Source of the DNA: Aquificales bacterium
GTDB lineage: Bacteria > Aquificota > Aquificia > Aquificales > Aquificaceae
Length of the DNA stretch: 64,000 bases
Direction of reading: 5' to 3'
Assembly: GCA_027037055.1 (NCBI GenBank)
Contig: JALWBR010000024.1
Location: 23,797-87,796 of the forward strand
The notes under the pieces were generated by a model. That model was not told the DNA's origin, did no database searches, and was given only the letters and a program-made list of their open reading frames with translations. Below, piece by piece: positions 55,255 through 63,357 of the stretch. How positions within the stretch are numbered: the stretch's first letter is position 1; every line of letters starts with the position of its first letter. Made by a program: the position numbers and the translations under genes.

Positions 55255-56521
55255 GGAACTTCTCCAACTTTCCATTGATAAACTCGTTTACGGCGGTTAC
55301 GGGCTGTCCTTTCATCGCGGTAAAACATATTTTGTAAGATATGCAGCACCTAAGGAGCTTATAAAGGCTGAAATCCTTAAGGAGAAAAAAGATTACAATG
55401 AGGCAACTGTAAGAGAGATAGTTTTGCCGTCCGACAGCAGAAGGGAACCCCCGTGCAGATACTACGGATTTTGCGGAGGATGTCAGCTTCAGCATATAGA
55501 ATACAAAAGCCAGATAAGGGCAAAGGAAGAAATACTTGTAGAAAGCCTTCGTAGAATAGGTAAGATCAAAGATATAAACCTGATTGATACCATACCCTCT
55601 CCCAACGAGTTTAACTATAGGGTAAGGGTACAGTTCAAGGTCGGAGGTAAAAAACTCGGATTCTTCGGTTGGGACAACACAGAAGTGGTTGATATATCAG
55701 AATGTCCCATCCTACACCCAAGGTTGAATGAGATGATACCGAACCTTAAAGAGATGGTAAAGGAAGTAAACGATATAAGAGAAATCCATTTACTCTATTC
55801 CCCCTTCAGGGATGAATACCTGTGCAAGATAGTTACAACCACATCCTTGAATAAGGAAGATCTCATAAGACTTAAGGATAACTACCTCGGAAGTAAGGTT
55901 GTGGGTGTGGGAAATTATTCAAGAATGCGACACGGTCTTAACAGAAGATCTTCCGTAGGCAGGGATCATACCTACATAAAGGTAGGTGAATACACATTCA
56001 GGGTAAGCAATGATTCTTTCCTGCAGGCAAACTACCATCTTTGGAATAATATGATAAATACTGTAGTAGATAATATATCATTTAAAAAGGCTCTTGATCT
56101 GCACTGCGGTATAGGTTTCTTTACTTTGCCACTTGCCGAAAGGGGCCACTTTATTGAAGGATCGGATGTAAATGCAAAATCCATAAGTGATGCGGACTAT
56201 AACAAAACACTGAACGGAATTGATAATGTTAGTTTTACAAGGGCATCAGCATACAATCAGCTAAAATCACGACTCGGGGAGATAATAGATCTTGTAATAC
56301 TTGATCCGCCGAGATCAGGACTTGACAACGGAGAGATAGAACTGCTTCTGTCTTTAAAGCCCGATAGGATAATATACATATCCTGTAACCCTTCAACACT
56401 TGCAAGGGATCTGGGAGCACTTATAAGCGGAGGCTATAAACTTATCTCAACAAGATTAATAGATCTCTTTCCACAAAGCTATCATATTGAGAGTATAAAT
56501 ATATTAGAACTGCCAAAATAG
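55247..56521 (+). CDS. rlmD: 23S rRNA (uracil-5-)-methyltransferase (RlmD/RumA type)
   Basis: 424 residues from the ATG in GEMDKELLQLS. A TRAM-like N-terminal domain is followed by an Fe-S cluster site CRYYGFCGGCQLQH (near 69-82). The methyltransferase core has LDLHCGIGFFTLPL, ILDPPRSG and YISCNPSTLARDL with the catalytic Cys. It makes m5U in rRNA; paralogs modify tRNA, so the exact target is not certain. It overlaps the nusA 3' end. Confidence 0.9.
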   Translation: MDKELLQLSIDKLVYGGYGLSFHRGKTYFVRYAAPKELIKAEILKEKKDYNEATVREIVLPSDSRREPPCRYYGFCGGCQLQHIEYKSQIRAKEEILVESLRRIGKIKDINLIDTIPSPNEFNYRVRVQFKVGGKKLGFFGWDNTEVVDISECPILHPRLNEMIPNLKEMVKEVNDIREIHLLYSPFRDEYLCKIVTTTSLNKEDLIRLKDNYLGSKVVGVGNYSRMRHGLNRRSSVGRDHTYIKVGEYTFRVSNDSFLQANYHLWNNMINTVVDNISFKKALDLHCGIGFFTLPLAERGHFIEGSDVNAKSISDADYNKTLNGIDNVSFTRASAYNQLKSRLGEIIDLVILDPPRSGLDNGEIELLLSLKPDRIIYISCNPSTLARDLGALISGGYKLISTRLIDLFPQSYHIESINILELPK

Positions 56522-56522
56522 T

Positions 56523-58283
56523 ATGGAAGAATCAAGAATATTCAATAGAAAGTTACTTATTATAGTAGCAGGTTTCATAATAGCCTTTTTAATTATAGTT
56601 ATAAGGCTTCTTTACTTACAAATCTTCTGCGATGAGGAATGTATAAAAAATATAACCGCAGAAAGGATACCCTACGAGGTTAACAAAATAGTTTCCGTTC
56701 CCAAATATAGGGGATCCATAAAGGATGCGGAGGGTAACATCTTGGTTATAAGCGTTCCTTCCGTTTCCGTATATGCAAGACCTAAGGCATGCCAAAAGGT
56801 GGAAGAGAAGAATAAGCGTGTGTTTATAAAGAGATTCTCACGCCTTACGGGTATTTCTCCTAAGCTGATAAGAAAATATATAAACTCGGAAAAGACACAT
56901 GTTTGGATAGCAAGGGGTCTTTACAAAAATGTGGAAAAGTTAAAAAGGAATTTGGACAGATTGTTGAAAGAAACGGGTATGAGTATATGCATAGGCTACA
57001 TTGACGACTTCAAAAGAAGATATCTTTATGGGAAACTCGCATCCAACCTAATAGGTCATGTAAATACGGACGGAAGGGGGATAGAAGGTATTGAAAAGAT
57101 GTACGATGAATACTTGGGCGGAGGCATAAAGCAGGTATATATATCCTATTCCAGATCCCTCGGCAGATTTGTAACCGAACCTATTTTTGACACGGGTTCC
57201 CTTCTCAACATAAAGGATGTAATGCTTACCATAAATCTATCCGCCCAGAAAGTGGCGGAGGAAATAAAAAGGGAAATAGTAAGAAAATGGAAACCCAAGA
57301 AGGTAATAATAGTGGCGATGGACATAAACAAAGGTGATATAGTGGTAATGGCAAATTATCCTGATTACAATCCTGATTTCTATCAAAGGGTTAAAGCAGG
57401 CAGAAAAAGGAACTTTGCGGTTACCGATCTTTTTGAACCCGGATCCACGATGAAACCCTTCTTTATATCCTATGCCCTATGGAAGGGCTATGTAAAAAGG
57501 AACGCAAAAATAAACACGGGCAATGGTGTAACGGAGGTGTACGGAAGAAAGGTTAGAGATCCCCAGAGGTTGGGAATCATAAATCTGAAGGAGATAATAA
57601 TACACTCTTCAAATATAGGAGCAATTGAAGTTGCAAAAAGGTTGAACAAAAAGGATGCGGAAAACATAATAAAGCTTTTCCATTTAGACAAACCTTTTGG
57701 AAGTTTAATAGGTGAAGCTAAACCTAAAATACCAGACTTTTCCTACCCAGCAAATATCCTCTACGCTTCCATAGGTCAAGGTCTTTCTTTTAATACACTA
57801 AATTTGGTAGTAGCCTTCGGAGCTTTGGCAACAGGTAAGATTGTAAAACCGAAGATTGTAAAAAGTATTCTGGATTCAACAGGTAAAGTCATAAGGGAAG
57901 AAGAAACGGAAATTATTAAAGGTGGAATACTTGACCAGAAGACGAGGAAATGGATAATAGATGCCCTTATCAAGGTTGTAGAAGAAGGAACTGGAAAGCA
58001 AGCAAGGTCTTCCTACTTTTACATAGCGGGTAAAACAGGAACCGCCCAGAAATTTGATTTTGCCCTTAACAGATATTCAAGGGAAAGGGTAACAACCTTT
58101 TTTGTAGGTATATTCCCCGCAACAAATCCCAGGTTTGTAGCTGCAATAGTTGTTGATGAGCCAAAGGGTAAAAATCTATACGGCGGTACCGTATGCGCCC
58201 CCTACTTTAAGAAGCTTGTTGAGAGCTTAGCCTTCTTCTATCAACTTGAACCTGATAAAAAGAGGGAAACTATATCACCGTAA
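56523..58283 (+). CDS. Class B penicillin-binding protein (FtsI/PBP2-type transpeptidase)
   Basis: 586 residues. A single N-terminal membrane helix (about 10-30) anchors it. The dimerisation region (40-230) leads to the transpeptidase with SxxK in GSTMKPF (near 307-310), SxN in HSSNIGA (near 361-363), and KTG in AGKTGTAQK (near 501-503). It cross-links peptidoglycan during division or elongation; the N-terminal length fits FtsI. It sits outside a dcw cluster and overlaps bioD by 43 bases (convergent). Confidence 0.9.
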   Translation: MEESRIFNRKLLIIVAGFIIAFLIIVIRLLYLQIFCDEECIKNITAERIPYEVNKIVSVPKYRGSIKDAEGNILVISVPSVSVYARPKACQKVEEKNKRVFIKRFSRLTGISPKLIRKYINSEKTHVWIARGLYKNVEKLKRNLDRLLKETGMSICIGYIDDFKRRYLYGKLASNLIGHVNTDGRGIEGIEKMYDEYLGGGIKQVYISYSRSLGRFVTEPIFDTGSLLNIKDVMLTINLSAQKVAEEIKREIVRKWKPKKVIIVAMDINKGDIVVMANYPDYNPDFYQRVKAGRKRNFAVTDLFEPGSTMKPFFISYALWKGYVKRNAKINTGNGVTEVYGRKVRDPQRLGIINLKEIIIHSSNIGAIEVAKRLNKKDAENIIKLFHLDKPFGSLIGEAKPKIPDFSYPANILYASIGQGLSFNTLNLVVAFGALATGKIVKPKIVKSILDSTGKVIREEETEIIKGGILDQKTRKWIIDALIKVVEEGTGKQARSSYFYIAGKTGTAQKFDFALNRYSRERVTTFFVGIFPATNPRFVAAIVVDEPKGKNLYGGTVCAPYFKKLVESLAFFYQLEPDKKRETISP

Positions 58284-58900
58284 AACTCTTTCGGAATACT
58301 ACTCCCGTAAGGAATACACAAGGGCTTTATACCGGTCATTTCCTCTATTATCAAAGGATTGGTCCTCTCCGAAATGTCTTCACCTTTAAAACCGCTCAGT
58401 ACAATTCCCCTTACATCCAATCCTCTTTCCTTAGCATAAAACCATGTCAGATAGGTATGATTTATTGTACCGAGCCCGGCCCTTCCCACAATAATAACAC
58501 TCAAACCTTCCTCATAAGCCAAATCGCCATAAGTGTACCCCTTTTTTATGGGAACACATATACCGCCGGCGCCTTCAACAATTACAATATCACTACTTTC
58601 TTTGTATTCTCTTATCTTAGACTTTATAATCTCAATATCAACTTCTATGCCCTCCTCAAGGAAACCCGCATAAGGTGAAAGGGGAAGTTTGTAAGTGTAA
58701 ATGACCACATCCTTTATATCTTGATCCGTAGCTTCCGCAAGTAACTTGGCATCCTGAGGTACATCACCTACTCCTGTTTCAACCGGTTTAAGACATGAAA
58801 CTTTAATGTTTGAGGATTTCAATATTTTTGCGGACCAGTAGGTAAAATATGTCTTTCCCACCCCCGTGTCAGTACCTGTTACAAGATATGCCTTTCCCAT
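58241..58900 (-). CDS. bioD: Dethiobiotin synthetase
   Basis: 219 residues. The P-loop is TGTDTGVGKTYFTYW (8-22), with KPVETG for substrate and VEGAGGICVP (near 107-117). It closes the ureido ring of biotin from DAPA, CO2 and ATP. A minus-strand TATAAT (58913-58908) is 7 bases before the ATG with no Shine-Dalgarno sequence, suggesting a nearly leaderless mRNA. It overlaps the PBP gene by 43 bases. Confidence 0.96.
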   Translation of the reverse strand: MGKAYLVTGTDTGVGKTYFTYWSAKILKSSNIKVSCLKPVETGVGDVPQDAKLLAEATDQDIKDVVIYTYKLPLSPYAGFLEEGIEVDIEIIKSKIREYKESSDIVIVEGAGGICVPIKKGYTYGDLAYEEGLSVIIVGRAGLGTINHTYLTWFYAKERGLDVRGIVLSGFKGEDISERTNPLIIEEMTGIKPLCIPYGSSIPKEFYGDIVSLFLSGSS

Positions 58901-58994
58901 CTTTTACATTATATTGCGAAAGCTGATGCTTATCATTTTTATGATATAACGATATTATTATATTAGAAATAACCAAATTAAGGAGGTGACCGCT

Positions 58995-59453
58995 ATGGCG
59001 CTTATAAAGGAATTTCCTCCAGACGGCGTTGTAACGATAAACAGGGTTATCCTGAAAGAAGGATACACGGTTGATGACTTGGAAGAGAGGGTGGCTGAAC
59101 TTTGTGAACATGTAAAAACCCATCACTCCATAGACGGATTTATAGGAGGCTTCGTACTTATGAATGCGGGAATGATATCAAAAGAAGGATCAACCGTTGA
59201 AAACAAGGAGGTCTCTCCCCTTAAAGATAAAGAAGCCCTCATAGTTACTTTCTGGACATCCTTTGAACAGCATGAAAAATCTCACAAAAGCCCGGAATTC
59301 CAAAGACTATTTGAAAGGGTGCTTGAACTTTGTGAAAATGGAAACGAAGAAATTGCCTACATAATGCTGTGGCAAGGCAAAGCTTACGATGAAGAAACCG
59401 CTAAGAAAGCAATGGAGATGAAAAAACGCTATGCGGGTTGTGAAACGTGTTGA
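58995..59453 (+). CDS. Short sulfur oxygenase reductase-like (ABM-fold) protein
   Basis: 152 residues from the ATG at 58995, with AGGAGG 8 bases upstream; the GTG at 58986 lies inside that site. The sequence looks like an antibiotic-biosynthesis-monooxygenase-type ferredoxin fold. I align it by eye with sulfur oxygenase reductase: Cys37 before a GFIGG strand, EGSTV near 64-68, TFW at 85-87, His93-x3-His97, Cys113, and Glu118/119. In SOR the matching residues are the persulfide Cys31 and iron ligands His86, His90 and Glu114. The protein is about half SOR length and adds a C-terminal Cys149-x2-Cys152. A role in sulfur chemistry is inferred, not proven. It is divergent from bioD. Confidence 0.65.
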   Translation: MALIKEFPPDGVVTINRVILKEGYTVDDLEERVAELCEHVKTHHSIDGFIGGFVLMNAGMISKEGSTVENKEVSPLKDKEALIVTFWTSFEQHEKSHKSPEFQRLFERVLELCENGNEEIAYIMLWQGKAYDEETAKKAMEMKKRYAGCETC

Positions 59454-59460
59454 TATATAA

Positions 59461-59520
59461 ACTCCTATCCCTCCCTCCCCCTCTCCCCTTTTTATTTCTT
59501 TTGCTCAAACTCTCAATACT
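59461..59520 (+). terminator. C-rich, G-poor tract, possible Rho loading site
   Basis: The 60 bases contain one G and many C and T, including CCCTCCCTCCCCCTCTCCCC. This base composition, just after the SOR-like gene and before the TetR gene, fits a Rho utilisation (rut) region. No hairpin with a T-run is present. Function inferred from composition alone. Confidence 0.4.
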
Positions 59521-59531
59521 GATATAAATCA
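59520..59531 (+). promoter_or_regulatory. FNR-type half-symmetric box
   Basis: TGAT-ATAA-ATCA matches the core of the FNR-family site (TTGAT-N4-ATCAA) but lacks the outer T and A. It lies 42 bases before the TetR start; a Crp/Fnr gene is at 63350. A 12-base match in AT-rich DNA may be chance. Confidence 0.3.
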
Positions 59532-59566
59532 TAAATTTATGGCCCTTGTTCCCTTTATTTATATAG

Positions 59567-59580
59567 ACTGACATGTCAGT
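59567..59580 (+). promoter_or_regulatory. Perfect 14-bp palindrome over the tetR start codon, probable operator
   Basis: ACTGACATGTCAGT is a perfect inverted repeat whose centre is the CATG that contains the ATG at 59573. TetR-family operators are palindromes of this kind next to their own genes. Binding here would block RNA polymerase or the very start of transcription, an autorepression layout. Confidence 0.6.
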
Positions 59581-60157
59581 TCAGGCTAAAAATACAAGGG
59601 AGAGGTTAATAGAGGCTGCAAAAAAGGTATTTTCCGAAAGGGGTTTTTTTGAATCCCATATATCCCACATAATAGAGGAAGCAGGTACGGCAAGGGGAAC
59701 CTTTTATATCTATTTTGAAAGCAAAGAAGAGATTTTTAAAGAAATACTTAAGGAAATAGTTGAAGAGTTAAAAAGGAGAATAAAACCTGTCAATGTAAAG
59801 GAAGATCCAATAAACCAGATAGTTAGGAATATTGAAAGGGTGCTTGATTTTGCTGTTGAGGAGAGGGAACTTTCAAAGATAATACTTTTCAGGAGTTATG
59901 ACACATCTTTTTCAACTATAGTGGATGAATTTTTCAAAGAAGTAACGGAGATGGTAAAGACATCCCTTGAAAAGGGCATACTTATGGGCTACCTGAAGCC
60001 CGTTAATACTGAAATAATAGCACAAGCCATGGTGGGCGCGGTTAAGGAGATTATGAAAAATGCTATTGAAAAGGGCAACATAGATACATATATGGTTGCA
60101 AAAGAGCTTGTTGAATTCGCCTTGGGAGGGTTATGGGATGTTAAGGGTAGGTGTTGA
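59573..60157 (+). CDS. TetR/AcrR family transcriptional regulator
   Basis: 194 residues. The HTH SERGFFESHISHIIEEAGTARGTFYIYFESKEEIFKE (22-58) is typical of the family. The C-terminal domain (70-190) is helical; the ligand could be an acyl-CoA, given the activase neighbour, but that is a guess. The operon continues with the activase, whose start is 20 bases before this stop. The start codon lies in a palindrome, so autoregulation is likely. No Shine-Dalgarno sequence precedes the ATG. Confidence 0.9.
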   Translation: MSVQAKNTRERLIEAAKKVFSERGFFESHISHIIEEAGTARGTFYIYFESKEEIFKEILKEIVEELKRRIKPVNVKEDPINQIVRNIERVLDFAVEERELSKIILFRSYDTSFSTIVDEFFKEVTEMVKTSLEKGILMGYLKPVNTEIIAQAMVGAVKEIMKNAIEKGNIDTYMVAKELVEFALGGLWDVKGRC

Positions 60158-61976
60158 TATAGGATCCACAACGGTAAAGGCTACGGTACTTGATAATGAA
60201 AATAGAATTGTATGGAAAGAGTATATACGACATGAAACAAGACAGGTGGAAAAAACCATAGAACTCCTGGAAAGGTTAAAAAAGGATTTATCAATTAACA
60301 AATTCAAACTTTATGTAACGGGTAGCGGAGGATCTGGCATAGCAAAGGCTTTGGGTTGTAAACATATTCAAGAGGTTAATGCCCTTGTCTTGGCAGTGGA
60401 ACATCTCTTTCCAGAAGCGGGCAGTGTTTTTGAATTGGGAGGTCAAGATGCAAAGTTTGTCCTGTGGCAGAGGGAAGGAGGAAAGCTGAAAAGATTTACA
60501 TCCATGAATGATAAATGTGCGGGGGGAACAGGGGCAACGATTGACAGAATTATCCTTAAATTTCGTATAGATCCTTCAAAGTATAAGAATACAAAGTATG
60601 TACCAGAAAAGGTTCACGAGGTTGCCGGCAAATGCGGAGTGTTTGCAGAAACAGACATTATAAGCCTTTATAAACAGGGTGTGCCTGAAGATGAACTCCT
60701 TATTTCCCTTTTTGACGCCATAGTTTTACAGAATTTAAGCACGATAACACGCGGATACACGCCCAGACCAAAAGTATTACTTCTGGGAGGACCAAACTTC
60801 TTCTTTAAACCCTTAAGGGAAGCATGGAAATATCACATAGGAAAGCTCTGGGAAGAAAGGAACATAAAAGGGAATACAGAAGATGACATATTCACACCCG
60901 ATATAGGACTCTTTCTGCCCTCTATAGGATCCGCCCTGCATAGCGTGATAGAAAATACGGCGGAGGTAAGTTCCTTAGATCCCTTATACAGACTGATTGA
61001 AGAAAGGGAAAAACTGAAAGAATCTATGGGGGAAAGGGGCTTATGGAAGGATGAAGAGGAGTTAAAGAAATTCCTTCAAGAGTATTCTTTAAAAGATAAA
61101 AATATCAGTATTCACATTCAGGCGGATGCAAAAATCTTTATAGGTGTTGACGGGGGATCCACATCAACAAAGGGAGTTGCCTTGGATGAAAAAGGAAACA
61201 TAATAGCCAAGGAGTATATACTTTCAAAAGGCGATCCAATAGAAGACACTAAGTTTATCCTTAAAAGTATTAAAAAACAGCTTGATGTAAAGGTTCCTTC
61301 CTTTGAAATAGGGGGTGTGGGATTTACGGGATATGCAAAAGATTTGCTCAAGGAAGCCTTCGGCGGAGATATAGCCATAGTTGAAACGGTAGCCCACACG
61401 AGGGGTGCACTGCATTACTTTCCGGATGCAGAGGTTATATGCGATGTGGGAGGTCAGGACATAAAGGTCATAATACTGAGAAACGGTAGTGTAAAAGACT
61501 TTAAACTGAATACCCAATGTTCCGCGGGAAACGGCTATTATCTACAATCAACAGCGGAAAGATTCGGTTATAAGGTTGAAGAGTATGCGGATGTAGCCTT
61601 CAAGGCTAAGTACAGTCCCCGTTTTAATTTCGGGTGTGCGGTTTTCTTGGAAGCTGACATAGTTAATTTTCAACAGCTGGGATGGTCCGCGGAAGAGATA
61701 ATGGCGGGTCTTGCCAAAACCTTACCCCTTAATGTATGGCTTTATGTCATGCAGGAACCGAATTTAAAGAGGCTCGGCAGGGTCTTCGTACTTCAGGGAG
61801 GCACCCACAAAAACCTTGCGGTTGTGAAAGCACAAGTTGATTTTATAAAGGAAAGGGTACCCGATGCAAAGATATACATTCATCCAGAAGGTAGTTACGC
61901 AGGGGCAATAGGTGTAGCCATTGAATTGATCAGGTCGGAGGAGGAAGTTGAAAAGGACGAACTTTGTAGGATTTGA
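60138..61976 (+). CDS. Double-domain CoA-dehydratase-type activase ATPase (BadF/BcrA/HgdC family)
   Basis: 612 residues from the ATG at 60138, behind GGGAGG; the longer TTG frame is rejected. Two ASKHA-type ATPase domains: VGVDIGSTTVKATVLD at residues 4-19 and FIGVDGGSTSTKG near 333-345. Cys motifs for a subunit-bridging [4Fe-4S] cluster are NDKCAGGTG near 124-132 and GKCGVF near 164 in the first, and TQCSAGNG near 459 and FGCAVF near 498 in the second. These ATPases inject very low-potential electrons into dehydratases, benzoyl-CoA reductases or double-cubane proteins. Here the acceptor is unknown. The DUF2229 gene overlaps by 29 bases. Confidence 0.9.
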   Translation: MLRVGVDIGSTTVKATVLDNENRIVWKEYIRHETRQVEKTIELLERLKKDLSINKFKLYVTGSGGSGIAKALGCKHIQEVNALVLAVEHLFPEAGSVFELGGQDAKFVLWQREGGKLKRFTSMNDKCAGGTGATIDRIILKFRIDPSKYKNTKYVPEKVHEVAGKCGVFAETDIISLYKQGVPEDELLISLFDAIVLQNLSTITRGYTPRPKVLLLGGPNFFFKPLREAWKYHIGKLWEERNIKGNTEDDIFTPDIGLFLPSIGSALHSVIENTAEVSSLDPLYRLIEEREKLKESMGERGLWKDEEELKKFLQEYSLKDKNISIHIQADAKIFIGVDGGSTSTKGVALDEKGNIIAKEYILSKGDPIEDTKFILKSIKKQLDVKVPSFEIGGVGFTGYAKDLLKEAFGGDIAIVETVAHTRGALHYFPDAEVICDVGGQDIKVIILRNGSVKDFKLNTQCSAGNGYYLQSTAERFGYKVEEYADVAFKAKYSPRFNFGCAVFLEADIVNFQQLGWSAEEIMAGLAKTLPLNVWLYVMQEPNLKRLGRVFVLQGGTHKNLAVVKAQVDFIKERVPDAKIYIHPEGSYAGAIGVAIELIRSEEEVEKDELCRI

Positions 61977-63357
61977 AAATCTTGACAATATAAGCTACAG
62001 GACCATAAGGGGAAAAGAAACCGTATGTACATTCTGCAGAAATTTCTGTACAAGAACCTTTATAGATCTGAAAGTAAACAACACTGAAAAGAGGTATATA
62101 ATAGCAACCTGCGATAAGGGTACCTTTGAAAAAAAGGAAGATCTTAAATCTTTTCTCTCAAAGAGAAATGCACAAAAAGAGCTTTATCCCAACTTCATAG
62201 AACTTTATAACAAAGAAGCCTTCAAATCACATGACCCTCCCAAAGTGACCAGATCAAAAGTAGCAGATTTCTTTAAGGCTAAAAAAAGAAAGTTTCTTAG
62301 TGCGTGTAAAATAGGAATTCCCCGCGTATTGAACCTCTACTCCACAGCACCTTTCTTCAGGACATACTTTGAATCCCTCGGTGTTAAGGAAGTTATATTC
62401 TCTGATTTTACCACCGAAGAGCTTTACAGAAAGGGAATTAAGAAAGGAACAATAGATCCGTGTTTCCCCTCTAAGGTAGCAGTTTCCCATGTTTATAACC
62501 TTCTTTATGAAAAGGATGTTGACATAATATTTTTCCCCTGTATAAGAAAGCTTAAAGGGGAGATATACAAAGCGGAAGGTCATTGGGCATGTCCTACCGT
62601 ATCCGCAACCCCCGAGGTTGTTAAGGCTTCCTTCACAAAGGAAAAGGATGATTTTAAAGAAAGAGGTGTATTATATTTAGATCCAGTCCTTGACTTTGAT
62701 GATGTTGAAATCTTGGAAAGGCAGTTACTCAATACATTTAAGGACATATTCGGTATAACCGAGAAAGAAAACAGGGAAGCTATAAGAATAGGTCTGGAAG
62801 TTTGGGAAAATATACTGAGGAAGCTTAGGAGAAGGGCAAGGGAAGTATTTGATAGATTGGAAAGGGAGAACTGGATCGGTATTGTTATGCTCGGAAGGCC
62901 ATACCACAACGATCCTGGTATAAATCACGGTATCCTTGATGAATTAAACAAAAGGGGTTATCCAATATTCACCATTGAAACCTTACCGAGGGACGAAGAC
63001 ATAATTCACAGGCTGTTCGGGGAAGATATAATGAGGGGATCTATAGAAAACCCCCTTGATATAAGAGATGTTTGGCTTAAGTGTTACAGCGAGAATTCAT
63101 CAATGAAAGTGTGGGGTGCAAAATATACTGCAAAGCATCCCAATCTGCTGGCTATAGACCTTTCTTCCTTCCGTTGCGGTCACGATGCACCCATATATCA
63201 TGTGGTTGAAGAAATATTTGAAAGGGCAAACAAACCCTATTTCACCTTCCACGAAATAGATGAAAACAGACCTACAGGTGCAATAAAGATAAGGGTTGAA
63301 ACTATATGTTATTTCATAGAAAACTATAGGAGTAAAATATTAATTAGGGATGGATGA
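61948..63357 (+). CDS. DUF2229/HgdB-like partner of the activase
   Basis: 469 residues. The start is TTG at 61948 behind GGAGGAGG; no ATG exists before the conserved region. A Cys cluster CTFCRNFC is at 27-34, and CxxxGIPR near 115, DPCFPSKVA near 171, FFPCI near 194 and ACPTV near 213 carry the conserved Cys of HgdB-like D-components. GRPYHNDPGINHG and FRCGHDAPI are the DUF2229 blocks. In many bacteria this domain is fused to two activase domains in one giant protein; here it is a separate gene overlapping the activase. It is likely the electron-accepting, Fe-S-binding component of the complex. Confidence 0.85.
   Translation: MKRTNFVGFENLDNISYRTIRGKETVCTFCRNFCTRTFIDLKVNNTEKRYIIATCDKGTFEKKEDLKSFLSKRNAQKELYPNFIELYNKEAFKSHDPPKVTRSKVADFFKAKKRKFLSACKIGIPRVLNLYSTAPFFRTYFESLGVKEVIFSDFTTEELYRKGIKKGTIDPCFPSKVAVSHVYNLLYEKDVDIIFFPCIRKLKGEIYKAEGHWACPTVSATPEVVKASFTKEKDDFKERGVLYLDPVLDFDDVEILERQLLNTFKDIFGITEKENREAIRIGLEVWENILRKLRRRAREVFDRLERENWIGIVMLGRPYHNDPGINHGILDELNKRGYPIFTIETLPRDEDIIHRLFGEDIMRGSIENPLDIRDVWLKCYSENSSMKVWGAKYTAKHPNLLAIDLSSFRCGHDAPIYHVVEEIFERANKPYFTFHEIDENRPTGAIKIRVETICYFIENYRSKILIRDG

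Noticed and set aside
58931..58946. Inverted repeat TATCATTTTTATGATA between bioD and the SOR-like gene
   Set aside because: Six-base arms of AT-rich sequence; not a recognised BirA or FNR site, too weak to call an operator.
59531..59540. Palindrome ATAAATTTAT
   Set aside because: AT-only ten-mer expected by chance in this composition.
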